64,000 bases of DNA from assembly GCF_963678635.1 (NCBI RefSeq), contig NC_087066.1:38201755-38265754 (forward strand), written 5' to 3'. The notes beneath the pieces are model-generated. The model made no database searches. It saw only the letters and a program-made list of their open reading frames with translations, and was not told the origin of the DNA. The first letter of the stretch is position 1; each line of letters begins with the position of its first letter. Position numbers and translations under genes: made by a program. Origin of the DNA: Symsagittifera roscoffensis. Taxonomy: Eukaryota > Xenacoelomorpha > Acoela > Convolutidae. This document shows positions 1-11,017 of this stretch, piece after piece.

Positions 1-106
1 TCGATATACTTTTGACTTCTTTGTCTGGTTTGTATAGTTCTCTCAGCATTTTGAGCAGCGTCATCAACATGAACTGTTACATCAATACTTTCGGGCGATC
101 CTCTAT

Positions 107-493
107 CTACAGAAGATTTAATTCTGTGGAAGTAATTTTTATTAATTCGCCATCTTGGCGAGCTGCATTTTCAGCATCAATTCTATGTTTGAATTGATCT
201 CGTCCGTCAGTGAATCTGTTTAGGAAGAGATCTTTGAGTTGTGCCCATGTGGTAGCATTGGTTACATTATCATTGAACCATTCAAGAGATGTATCAGTTA
301 ACAATGATCCGAATAGGGATCGTTGTCTGCTATCATAGCTGCGTCGTGCATCATTATCAACAGGTCTTTGACCTAATGAGAAAAGAATTTTGTTTTCAAC
401 TGAATTCCAAAAAGCCGTAGCATTTTGGTTCGGATCGTTTCCCAAAAATGTCATTAAAGACAAGTTGGGATGGGATATTGGGGTATCAGCCAT
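107..493 (-). pseudogene. gag: Gag fragment of Ty3/gypsy-type element, frameshifted
   Basis: The 128 codons begin at an ATG (491-493). They align by eye with the Gag core of the intact element: a start motif L-M-x-F-x-G-x-D-P, then R-x(n)-L-x(n)-WF, W-x(n)-F and F-x-D/D-x-R positions in the same order. Gag forms the particle shell and binds the genomic RNA. The frame closes at 107-109. A gag-like reading continues to the left edge of the window in another - strand frame, which points to a one-base slip in the A-run around 133-140. This is either decay, a sequencing error in the homopolymer or, less likely, programmed frameshifting. Protease and polymerase would lie beyond the left edge. Confidence 0.65.
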
Positions 494-702
494 TTTATAT
501 TTAGTTTAGAACTTGAAAAGAAAGATAGAAAAATTTATAAATTTATTTAGGAAACTTAAATTTCCGATTTGGAAATTTACTACTTCTCTTTATTTGTAAG
601 AGAAATTTCAACAATTCTCCTGTTTGAGAATTGGATTCTTTGCTTTTTATCTCTTTTTGAGACTTTAGCAATTTTAGCAATTTTTTAGAAGGTGAGCCTC
701 AC

Positions 703-713
703 TGGTCGCACCA
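703..713 (-). other. Primer-binding site of the left LTR element
   Basis: The - strand reads TGGTGCGACCA. It starts with TGG, complementary to a tRNA CCA end, and lies between the LTR and gag. The same 11 bases follow the 5' LTR of the large element (26193-26203), so both elements probably use the same tRNA primer. I cannot name the tRNA. Confidence 0.65.
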
Positions 714-1017
714 AATTATTACGCTAGCAAAACTATATACGTCGGACAACACGCTTGCTAGGAATAAAGGGTCCTTTCTACTTTCTATCTTAGAAAGTAA
801 ATCTAAAATTCGCTGAGAAATATTTTATTAGAAAAGAAGTTAATATGAATTTACAGCAAGTTGCTTTTTGACTCAATATCTATTTTAAGGGTGAGATTAG
901 AGATATTTTTACTGAGAGTAGATATTATTTTAGAGATTGGTTGGGGGTGGTTGAAGAGAGTGGTGTTGGTGTTAGAAGGGATATTGTTGGGAATGAATTC
1001 CCGTAGTTTTGAGCTTC

Positions 1018-1025
1018 TATTTATA
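1018..1025 (-). promoter_or_regulatory. TATA box in the LTR
   Basis: The - strand reads TATAAATA about 525 bp upstream of the gag ATG and inside the presumed LTR. It would start transcription near 990. This is a good match to a TATA box in the expected place. Confidence 0.5.
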
Positions 1026-1347
1026 CTCAGATGGGGAAATCACGCCACTTTTCGTATCAAATGAGAAGTTACTTCTTAACGTCGTATTCTCTATTCGTAC
1101 ATTCGTATTTTACAAGAAGAAGGTTTCGTATGCTCGTATTTTACGAGAGGAATCGTTAATATTCGCATTGAATGAGAATAGTCGTTTCAATTCTCAATGC
1201 TTAAAACGTTATACGAATTATTCCAATAGCATTTCCCTTCCTTTTGCAAGGGAATAAAAATATATTTCTTTTGTGGTGGCGGCGGCGTCACATTTTGTGA
1301 ACGCAATAAAATAATTCATGTTTCTGTTTCTATTTGAAATCAGAACA

Positions 1348-4300
1348 GGTGACATTGCCAACGCAACATTATAATAATATTCATGCAAAAACCTGTGGAA
1401 ACCAACGAAATAGTTTTTCTACTGTTCAACCCTTACTTCGCTAATGCGTCTTTGTACTGAATAGATACGAACCAAATATTGATTGCGTTAGTGGGTTTTT
1501 GATGATCTTAGTTTCCCAAAATATCTTTAAAAAATAAAAGTAATTAGTTTCATGCAATGATATTTCCAAGAGTGGGGGGGTCAATAAGAAACACATGGCA
1601 TACAACGGCGGGCAATAAATCTTAGAAATCCCATGTCGCATGAGCCGGTAACCATAGAGGGAACTACTTGGATGTGAATAGCGCAGATTATCATACAGAT
1701 AAACAGAAAAGCTCATCTCTTCTCACTACTGCGGCGAACAGTCACGTAAAAAGGACTAAAAATAACCAACCCAAATTTACTGAATGGCCGTCGACGATAA
1801 CCAAGCGATAACATCTTTCAATTGCCAGGAGACTCACTCGCATACCTAGCAACACAAATCCCATAGGTATTACAATGGACCGCAACAAACGACTAGAGTC
1901 CAAGGTAGGCTGCCTATTTTCGAATCTTGTCTCGGCTAAGCGTTGAATTCGTCCAGTAGAAAGAATGAAAACATCGGGGCCAAAGAACGGTGAGTAACTT
2001 GCAATGAGACTAGCCCTTGTTACGTTTATGCCAAATTGAAGTTGATCGTTCTCAGTCAGAAGCGATTCGGCCGGACAAAATGTTTAAGCGGTATTCCCGT
2101 GGAATCGCTTGTTTTCGGCAATAACATCAATAAAAAGCAAATTCATCGCTGCAGTTTCGAAAAACTACTCCACGTTTTCCAACTAAAACGGACTCTGACC
2201 GCTTTGGAAGACTCTTGAGCGCATGTATTGAACTGTCTATGGTCTCGACCACAGATTTTTTTGAGAGGATATTAGTAACAACATCCTGACTCATTGCCTA
2301 GTAGTAAGCTCGGACCCCTGACCCAAAAGCGTTCTTTCAGGCATTTCGCCTATCTTCCGCGTGACCCAGTGTCCGCGGGACTACCTCCACTTTTCAGATA
2401 GAACCAATTATTCACAGTGGTGAGTTCCCTAATTTCAAAAACACGGTTTGTGACGACAGTTGGCAACTTAATGTAACACCGTGGTGCTATTGGTCAACAG
2501 AAATGTGCTGGTTACCTTGATTGAAAATTACGGCAGTACATCTTCCTTCAACCGAGATGGCAGCTTTGGAATGTACATAGCCTTTATTGGTGCTACCCTT
2601 GCTCTACCAAACCTAAAGGCAAGTTTAGCTTTATTATTCTAATTAATCCGAGCACGAAGTTAACCAACCGCGCAAAATACATCTTGCGAGCTATACCCAA
2701 AAATATGAAGCTCTCATTGATCAAATGGAATACTGAAGTAGCACGGCAAAATGACTAACTATCCTATGAAAAATTGGCTTGAATGCCACTCAACGAACTG
2801 ATTCCGGAGTGCTTCTAGTAAGGGATCATCATATTGTTGCCCAGTTATGCGCCAAATGTCCTTAGGATGCAGGGGGCACTTATTGCGTAGGGAGCTACCA
2901 AACGGATCGGGTCGAAGTCCGTTGAAACAAAACTTTTAACTAAAAAGTCCGTTTAACCTGAATGACATAACTGTTAACGAGCTCCTGGTAGAGAATTGCT
3001 GTCATCGGCCCATGTCATCCCTATCCAGTAACGTTCATCATCATGGTATGTTTTTGATGCAAGAGGGTTATTCTTTCCCTGATCGGCTGCACCACAGCGA
3101 ACATCAGCTTGCTTCTATATGCCATAGTTTTCTCAAACCACGGTTGACTAACAAGTTCTACTTCATCAACGTTGCACTTGATAACAACCAGATGATGAGG
3201 GGAGTAGGGTCACTCAAAACCCATCATACCGGCAGAAGAAGAGCCATTCGAGTTTTCCTTTCTGCATCTTGAAAATAATCTAGCGGGCCTATCTGGTGAT
3301 AAACATCCTGACAATTTACCATTTCGATGTCCAAAGGGCTATACCAAACTGGCTTTCTTGATTCCAAGTATTGTTAAATTGCTTAAAGGGCCTGAACATG
3401 AACCTTCTGAGACCCTACTTTTAACTTATTTTTCATGTAAACGGTAGAAGTTGAAAAAAATTCAGTGTTATTTTATTCAATGGATAAAGTGACCTCGGCT
3501 TACTCAGTCGAAATAATATCCGCTTAATTGAAACTACTTAGGGTCAAATCAACTTTTTCCCTGAAAAGTTCAGACGGCGGGTCAAGCTTGCGGAAACCCA
3601 GGAGTGATTGCCCGCGGAATCACACAAAACGAGAGCGTTATCGGTTTTTGACTTCGACGACCCACTTAGCTCAATGACCTGAAGAAGACCTTTAACAATC
3701 TGAGCGGATACAAAACAAGACGACGATGATTTTTTTTCCCGATAATTTCCAGTAGAAGACTTTTTTAGTTTCCAGATAGATTTTTTAAATTTCAAGCAGG
3801 AAAATGCGGTCTGCATCATGCAAAGGGAACTTCTGCGCACTTTCACACCCAGGTTTAGTGCATTTTCTAGACTTTGGACAATTAGGAAACATTTGGCCTG
3901 CTTGGAGACAGGAAAAACATAGTTTTTTCTCCGCGTTTTTTGTTCCTTGTCTTACAAGAAGAATATTTCATATGCTCATGCGTTTTGGCCTTTTCTTTCA
4001 ACCAACGATCAAGATTCCTTCATGTTTAGAGGAAGTTTACATGAAGCTTGATTCAAGATTCAAAAAGCGGTGTTACAATGGCTTCAGTATGTCAATAAGT
4101 TGTCGGCTTTTGTGCAAAACGTGTTTGTAAAGTAAAGGAGCACGAACACAATTAAGGAGTCAATCGTTGATTCCAAGCGAACAGTGGCAATAATCCTGCG
4201 GACGCTGGGACACGCTGTTTATTGGCGGAATGCCTGAACAAAAGCTTTTAATTCAGGGGTCTAAGCTTTCTGCTAGGCAATGAGCGGCCCTTCAAACCGA

Positions 4301-5640
4301 ATCAGGATGCTGTTACTAAAATCCTCTCAATCAAATCTGTGGACGACACCAAACACAATTTAACTTATGCGCTCACGAGTTTTTCAAAGCGGTCAGAGTC
4401 CGTAATTATTTGAGTTTCATGAAACTTCAGCGACACGTTTGCTTTTTATTGAGGTTATTGCCGAAAACCAGCAAATCCGTAAAAAGGGCTAGTCGCCTTG
4501 CAGGTTTTTTACCGTTTATTGGCCTCAATAATATTATTCGTTCCACTCGACGGATTCAACGCTTAGCCGAAACAAGTTTTGAAATGCATCGCATCATCTT
4601 GGATTCTCCTCATTTTGTGGTGAGGCCTCTGTAATTTGCCTAAAGCCATCAAAACCTGCTTTACTTGCAGTCCATAGTACATATGGGATTTGTGTTGTTA
4701 GTCCTGCGAGCAATTGAAAGATGTTCCTTTGTTTGCAGAAAACGCAAGACAAGCTGTTAACTTCCTATGATTTCAAGCATCCTTGTCGAGCAGCTTGGCT
4801 GCCGCCAACGGCCATTGAGTAAATGCGGGGAGGATATTTTGGTCCAATTTGCGTGAATTTTCACCCAGTAGTGAGAAGAGATGGACTTTTCTGTTTACCT
4901 GTATGACTACCTGTGCCGTACACATCGAACTTAAACTTTTCCGACCATGAACACCGGCTCATGCGTCGTGGGGATTTAAAAACTTTTTGCCCGCCGTTGT
5001 ATGCCAAGTGTTTTGTGGCCAGACAACGAAACCAATTTCGTTAGAACGGAGAAAGAACTCCTGCTTTGCGTAGAATTTTGAAACAGACATGCTCCATCAT
5101 TGTTAGTGCAAAAGGATTTAAATTGGAAATACAACATTACTAGCGCGCCGCATCATTATGCGTCTTGAGAAAGGTTAGTAAGCAGTTGCAAAGGTTAATG
5201 CGCAATAGTCATCGGTACTCGCAAGTTAACGGATAATGTAATGTCTACCACGTTTTTTTTAGTGGAGTCATCGTCAAATGCCCGTCTAAAAACTCCTGTT
5301 GGTACCAATTCAACTGAGTTGGAATCTTAAGCATTTCTTCTTTGGCGAACAATCGCTAGTTTTCCGTCACTAAAAGCTGATCAAGCTTCGATCACCGAAA
5401 CGCTATGTAGGAGTAGAAACTTACACAAAACCTATTTAACAGCGCTGGCTGAAGGAGTACGTCCCTTCCAGAAAAAAAGCGCTCAAAATGGCATGTTGAT
5501 TCGGAACGGTGATCTCGGTTTGATCGCCCATCGCAGCAACCACTTCCTGTGCACTATCCTACAGGTCGATTAACCGCGTTCAGCAACTGTTAGGACCTTA
5601 TCGGGCCAATTAGTAAGGCCCCTCGTTAAACGTGCTCCGA
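1348..5640. mobile_element. Decayed BEL/Pao retrotransposon with inverted second fragment (copy A)
   Basis: This is the equivalent of 19142-23530. On the - strand, pieces of a Pao-type polyprotein are readable from right to left. About 3540-3850 holds Gag zinc-knuckle and A17-type aspartic protease remnants, including a motif L-C-D-S-A-G. About 3000 holds reverse-transcriptase remnants. About 2290-2480 holds the RNase H/integrase junction. From about 4190 to 4900 the 1950-2490 region reappears in inverted orientation. Frames are broken in many places and no intact gene remains. Confidence 0.6.
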
Positions 5641-8168
5641 TTCATCCGGCTTTGGAGGCATAGGATGTTCTCAATAGTGACAAAAATGACTTTTAGTAAG
5701 CAGTAAATAAGTTAATAATCAACGTACTAAAATGTAACGGCAATAAGTTGAACTATAGTTGCATATTCTTCCAGGAAAGTATAGCCGAGCGTAAACGCAC
5801 AAAAATACTCGAACGTTACGGCGGGTTTGGCGCAGTTTCGAAGCGCACGCACCCCGCAAAGTCGTTTCCTTTATAAACTCACAAATGTGAGCCAAACTTG
5901 AAATAACATAAAATAGACCTGCGTAACTGGGTTCGAACAAAACGAATTTTTTTGTTGTGTTTAGCTATCAAAATATTTCAAAAAATGACCTTGCCCGAAC
6001 TTGAATGACAAGTTTTTGACTGTCAAAACCGTGTTTTGCCAAAAGTTTCAACGCTCTCACACGTTAAAACTTTGATGCTGAGTATAACCATACTATTATA
6101 AAAGACTTTATCGAAAAACCATCAAGAAATCACTTGATTTTATTTCTCACAAGTTAGTTTTCCTGTATAATTTGACTCAGGACACCTAGCGTTCGAGAAC
6201 TGTTTTCGTATCCAGTAAGCATTTTTAAAATGTTCCACTTTTTGTCAATTTTTACGAACCTGCTGCCTTGTAGCTGATAAATGTATATAATAGACTACGG
6301 GTCTTCCACTTCTTGTTCCGAATTTTGAAGCGAACGGAATATTTATGCTTGGTGTGGTTTATTTCTTAATCAGTCAATTTTCGGCGATCGAAGTAATAGT
6401 TGTTAACAAAAAAATTAATACCTAAACGAAGATACCGTTCCATCATAATGTGAAAAAAAAAAACAGTTTCTCCAAATGGCTATACTCTGCACTAATTTAA
6501 TAAATAACTAATTTTGCGCGACTAATTTATGCGCACTTTCAAGATTTAATTCATATTGCTGAAAGCTCAACGCGATCTATTTATGAGTGGCGAGCAATCC
6601 CGCACAACAAAATCGTTCCAATTTAATTTGATGATAGCTCAGTGATCGCATTAATTTCGTACGACTAATATTTGTACACTTAATTTATATTGTCCAAAAT
6701 TTATAGTTTTCAATATTTTCTTTTAACAAAAACTATTCGAGACCAATCAAAGGGAAGTCGAAATATCCAGAATTTTGACCTGATACACTAACAGTCTTGA
6801 TTGGCCTGAACTTATAAATTTTCCAAGTTTTCAAGTTTCATACTAGCAGAGTTGAAAAAAAAATCGATCCGGATTGCTTGAAATTGAACAAAACTGCTCG
6901 TATGAGGGCAAAACCTTGAATGTTTTGGCTACTTTTTAAACTATATGGATCAGTGTTTGCCTAATAAAACAATGAAATTTTCATAAAACAAAGGAAAGAA
7001 ATTTAAAAAAATGTTTGAGGTTTTTCTGAAAATTATCACCCCACTCGCCATATAGATTGTAAAATGATAGAGTTTGCTACCAGAAACGTATGGCAAATAT
7101 GACAAATAGCCTGCTTTCACCAATTTGAACGATTTATAAGACAGACTTAAATTCCACCTACGCCCGTTAATTGTCCCAAATTGGCCAAATTTGCAATCTT
7201 TAAATCCTCGTAATTTTACTTTAAAAAATCAGAGGTGAAATATCTTTTCATAATTAAGCTCAACTGAACAATGCCTTTCGGCTGATTGTGCGAACTATGC
7301 TTGTGGAAAACTCCATAAAAAATTTTTAGTTAACAAGCGGGAAATCTTCGAAAGCCGGAACAATAATCTTTACCTCTAAGTAAATGATACACCGTTATTT
7401 TTTGCGCAAAACAAAAATTGCGACTCACTTTTCAGGAATCGGTAAGAAGAAGTATCACTCTCTGCATAAAAAAGTTCGGTATTGCACAAAAAAACTGTAG
7501 ATGGACTGAATCAGGTATCATGTTAAAACACTTTTGTCTCAAATGAGCCGGCTTATAATGCATTCCGAAAAAATTCCCATTTCAAGATTGAGCTGATGAT
7601 TGAGCTGATGAAATTTTTGGTGCCGGAAGGGCTAAAGGACACTTCAAGAACAAGGTTTACGCAAATTTAAATTTTAGTTTCTACTCAGTGGCTTCATTCG
7701 CTCTAAATATGAAAAATTTTAGAGTTTTCATAATATTGATAGAAGTCACGACTGCAACTGCTTTGAAGTGATATATTTCTTGGCCCTGTCTGACCTTTTT
7801 TTTTATTTCTCAGTTTGCGTTGAAATTAAATAAAAATCCTTTGTCGACGGAGCCCTTTGTCGACGGAGCACTTTGTCGACAGAAATACGAAGATTCTTCA
7901 AACTTTGACGAAAGAACAAAAAATCTACTAACTTTTCGATGTTAATCTGTAAATTCTGTAAGCTGAATTTTACCCTCGTTTCTTTTGTTCTAAGAAAGCA
8001 AAATGAGCTGGTTGCAAAAACAACTTAGAAAGGTGAATGTTACTTGTACCAATTATTTTTGGGTGCTAGCAAGTGAAACAGGCTGTAGCGGCTTGTTTTT
8101 GACGTGAGTTACATGTTATGTGAAAACTTCACACAGAAGAAAAAAGAAAAATATGTTAAGGTAATAAC
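5641..8168. other. Gene-free stretch with dispersed repeats (copy A)
   Basis: I see no convincing coding region. At about 6880-7330 there is a diverged copy of the dispersed TIR repeat family (see 15671-16106). At 7839-7881 there are 2.7 copies of a 16-bp unit CTTTGTCGACGGAGCC. The TAAC at 7929-7932 is the empty counterpart of the large element's insertion site. Confidence 0.5.
7929..7932. other. Empty target site of the 18.8-kb element
   Basis: Copy A reads straight through TAAC here. In copy B the same TAAC is duplicated on both sides of the retroelement (25779-25782 and 44594-44597). This shows the ancestral uninterrupted state. Confidence 0.9.
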
Positions 8169-8289
8169 CTGACAATGAGAACGTATTTGATTCCATACAT
8201 CCCATGAGTTCCAATCGCATCGTGACAGCATTCACATCTCCAGAGTAGTCGGTCACAAAAATTCCTACAATACTCGACTTAAGTTTAGG
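8169..8289 (-). CDS. F5/8C protein, exon closing the discoidin domain (copy A)
   Basis: The exon follows an AG acceptor at 8290-8291 and ends before a GT at 8167-8168 (CAG/GTTATT). It begins in phase 0, as the upstream exon's end requires. It encodes the last strand of the discoidin fold, ending in the pattern R-L-E-L-M-G-C; the closing Cys is typical of F5/8 type C domains. The downstream end of the gene was not resolved. A short terminal exon ending near 8060 is possible but unsupported. Confidence 0.6.
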
Positions 8290-8550
8290 CTCCAAAATAT
8301 TATAACTGCTTTGGGTATCAGGATATGTTTTGCATATAACATGATACTAAGACTAAAATAATTGTGTTAAGGGGAGTAAAAACAGGTCGTAATACCTGAT
8401 TTTCTGCTACCATTTGTTTCAAATGATGTAAACGAGCAAATAGTATTTTGGTATGTTTTAGAAATAAGTGGAACTTAATATTTTCATACAAATAAAGCAT
8501 ATGGTTTGATGATGTCAATTTTAATATTTATGTTCAGGTATGTAACATAC

Positions 8551-9434
8551 CAGGTATAATTTTGAGAGCCTAAAGTTAATCGATTCCATGCCTATATAGC
8601 GAGTCTGTAAATCTGTGAACTTAAAGTAATGAGCCGATAGACCATCCACATCAACCAGTTCTGATTGGTTCACACAGAAAACAGAGTGGCCGAGTTTGTC
8701 TTCGAACAGCGACCATAACGTGCCCTCAAAACTCACTTTAATGAAGAAGCAATTCACGTTGTCTTCTGCTCGGATCCGAATTCCAGTTATTTTATACTCG
8801 GCTTTCAGTCCAATTTTCATGTACTGAACGCCACCCCACGAGTTACTAAGCCAGCCGGGTTGTAAGTTAGTGAAAAATGCCGTCAAGCCTGACCTTTTAA
8901 TGAACATATCGGAGGAAGTTCTGATTTGGCATTCTTCAAAAGTTGAAAGATCGACCACATCGTCGCATCCCTGTGGCGAACGAAAAATAGAGATCGAAAC
9001 TGAGTCGCACTTTTCAAAAAACTGGTAATCGTCAGAATAAATTGAACTGAGTTCATTTCTGATAAATTGCCTATATTCGACGCAGTACAACGTTTCGGCC
9101 AAGTAGTCGCGAGAAGTTAACGGCATCTTGTCAGCATCAACTTTCACATGTATTGTGAAACTTATAGTGTCGAGAAGATTCCAATTGCCGGTGCAATTGA
9201 CATACGCGCTGATATTGTCGAATTGGCAGAAAATATTTTCATCAGTGGTCGAAAAATGGAAGTATGACTCTAAATGGACATAGTGTGGCGTTATGAGAGC
9301 CATACTTGGATCTCTGGCGGCGGCTCTGGAGTTTTGGCAGTGCTCCATATCGAAGTTCACTATGAATTTTCCGTCTTCTTGAACAGGGTAAGTATCCGCA
9401 ACTACTTGGGCTATCGAGCAGATTTTGGGTGTCG
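8551..9434 (-). CDS. Secreted F5/8C (discoidin)-domain protein, main C-terminal exon (copy A)
   Basis: This exon has 884 nt between a good acceptor (TTTCTAG) and donor (CCTG/GTATGT). It starts with two bases that complete a codon left by the exon at 10241-11017. The last ~150 residues look like an F5/8 type C (discoidin) domain: an early Cys, a stretch I-R-T-S-S, then G-W-L-S-N-S-W-G, a K-I-T-G-I-R-I-R strand, V-S-F-E-G-T-L-W and R-Y-I-G. It is completed by the next exon with a final GC. Discoidin domains bind phospholipids, sugars or collagen outside the cell. The first ~150 residues form a Cys-containing module that I do not recognise. The frame would run on to a stop at 8521 if the donor were not used, which would truncate the discoidin domain. 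Confidence 0.75.
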
Positions 9435-9769
9435 CTAGAAATCAAAGGATTTATTTTATATGGATATTTATCAGTCAGAAAAAATGAAATCAAACTTATC
9501 GACGAAGATTTGGTACAAAGATCATTCAATAGCGAGCGAAGATTTGGAAATAGAAAAAAACCTATTAAAAGTTTCTTTAGAAACCTCGAATATGATTTTT
9601 TTTCATTAACCCAAAGAGAAGTTTTAATCTCAATTAATAAAATACTATTATTAGCCAATCAATCCTAAAAATTCTCGTCGCACCTTCAGGACCCTTTTAC
9701 CTGTCCACGAGATTGCGTTCCAAGAAAAGCACGAGTTTTCCGTCGAAGTGGTTTTTGCTGGTGTTCAGG

Positions 9770-10192
9770 CAGTGGCGTGCGCAGAAATTTTTCTAAGGGG
9801 GGCGGTTTTTCAAAAAAAAATAAAAATTTTCATGAACTGTTTTTTAAATAGACCAATTGGATTTTCTGAGCTCTCCACAAATACTGTACTCTCCAAGAAC
9901 CCTGTTTTTTCAAAAACTTTCTGCACCGCAAGCAAATTTAAGAAAAAAACAACAGGCAAAAAAGGCGTTTTTGGGCACTTTTTGGAAAATTTTGACAAAA
10001 AAAAACGGTTTTTTTTGGCGCGCGCTCCCCCCTCAAAATTAATAATATCGACCTTTAGAAATTTTTTGAATTTGGTCAGTCAAGAATGGATGTCGTAAAG
10101 TTATACTAAAGAGGACCCTTTGGAAAAATTTGCAACCAGAATTGAGGGAGTTGGAAGGGCGGTCGCCACCCCCCTCTCTCGGCACGCTACTG
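9770..10192. mobile_element. hAT-like MITE in an intron (copy A)
   Basis: The 423-bp insertion starts CAGTGGCGTGC and ends GCACGCTACTG (11-bp inverted ends, one mismatch). It is flanked by an 8-bp duplication, TGTTCAGG at 9762-9769 and CGTTCAGG at 10193-10200. An 8-bp duplication with CAGNG-type ends is the hAT signature. It has no coding capacity and sits inside the intron between two exons of the F5/8C gene. Confidence 0.8.
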
Positions 10193-10240
10193 CGTTCAGG
10201 GACGGATGACAACAATTTCTCTAAACAACCCTACGCTTAC

Positions 10241-11017
10241 CCCATGGATCGAAATCAAAATTGATGATCCCACTTTCACTTTTGAAGAGAGCATCCCCCC
10301 TGTAATCCAAACTGAACGGGAACTGTTGCATGTTTTGTAGCTCCTGATGATCCAAAAAGGTCACAATCATTGTGATCTCAATTTCGTTTTCGCTCTTCCC
10401 ACACATAAATTCTTTTCCAGAGCAATATGCATTTGTATTGTATACATCCCCGAGATCCAGTCTTACGTAATCAGGTGACCTTGAATCGCCGTGAGACGAA
10501 AAAAATTCAGACTTCGTCTTAGTTCGCTCAAGATTTCTTCCAAATTTGGAAATAAATATCCGCTTGATCATCAAAAAGTGTGACGAATTCTCCAATCTGA
10601 AGTGAACTTCTAGATTTTTCACATAACAGTTTGAAATTGCTATTCGGGAAAAAATTTTAATATCTTCTTTCGTAAATCCAGTTTTGTTCAAATCGTCAGA
10701 ATGTATTGAAATGTATTCCGAAAATTGTGGGCATATTTGTGCAGCTCCACTAGAAGTGTTTTGTATGTCTATATATGACGTAGCGTTGTAGTCATTCGCA
10801 GAAATGGTGATTTCATGGAACCCAGATACTGCCGTGTCAGAAATGCGCCAAACTACGTTAATGTCCAGTGCGTTTGCATCCAAATTCAAATCATAATCGT
10901 CATCTGCGAAGTTCGAGACAGTACCGAGGCTCGCAATCAGTGTTTTGTATTCAACCTCAAAGTCCGTTTTCTCAAACCGATCATTTGATATTGCAGATAG
11001 AATCGAAACATGACGAC
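10241..11017 (-). CDS. F5/8C protein, central extracellular-module exon (copy A)
   Basis: The donor is clear (CCATGGG/GTAAGC) and leaves one base, which fits the next exon. The acceptor (CAAG/GTCGTC at 11018-11019) is weak, but its phase fits the upstream exon. The product is about 258 residues, rich in N-x-S/T sites and beta-type alternation, with scattered Cys pairs. It has the same style as the signal-peptide exon at 55596-56009: a strand I-S-N-x-C followed further on by V-T-F-L. This suggests repeated beta-sandwich modules. I recognise no named domain. Confidence 0.65.

Larger units (their letters stand above)
1..1347 (-). mobile_element. 5' end of a Ty3/gypsy-type LTR retrotransposon (partial, broken)
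   Basis: Read on the - strand, this stretch has the order LTR, primer-binding site, leader, gag. The likely LTR is about 714-1347. It starts with TG at 1347, exactly where the duplicated host DNA begins, and holds a TATA box. The 11-nt sequence at 703-713 equals the primer-binding site of the intact element at 25783-44593. Gag starts at 493. The rest of the element lies outside the window, so its other LTR cannot be compared. The LTR end next to the primer-binding site is not a clear CA, so that boundary is uncertain. The gag frame is broken, so this copy is probably inactive. Confidence 0.75.

Noticed and set aside
2036-2218. Short + strand frame in the BEL/Pao relic
   Set aside because: The - strand reading here matches BEL/Pao polyprotein remnants; the + frame is a shadow.
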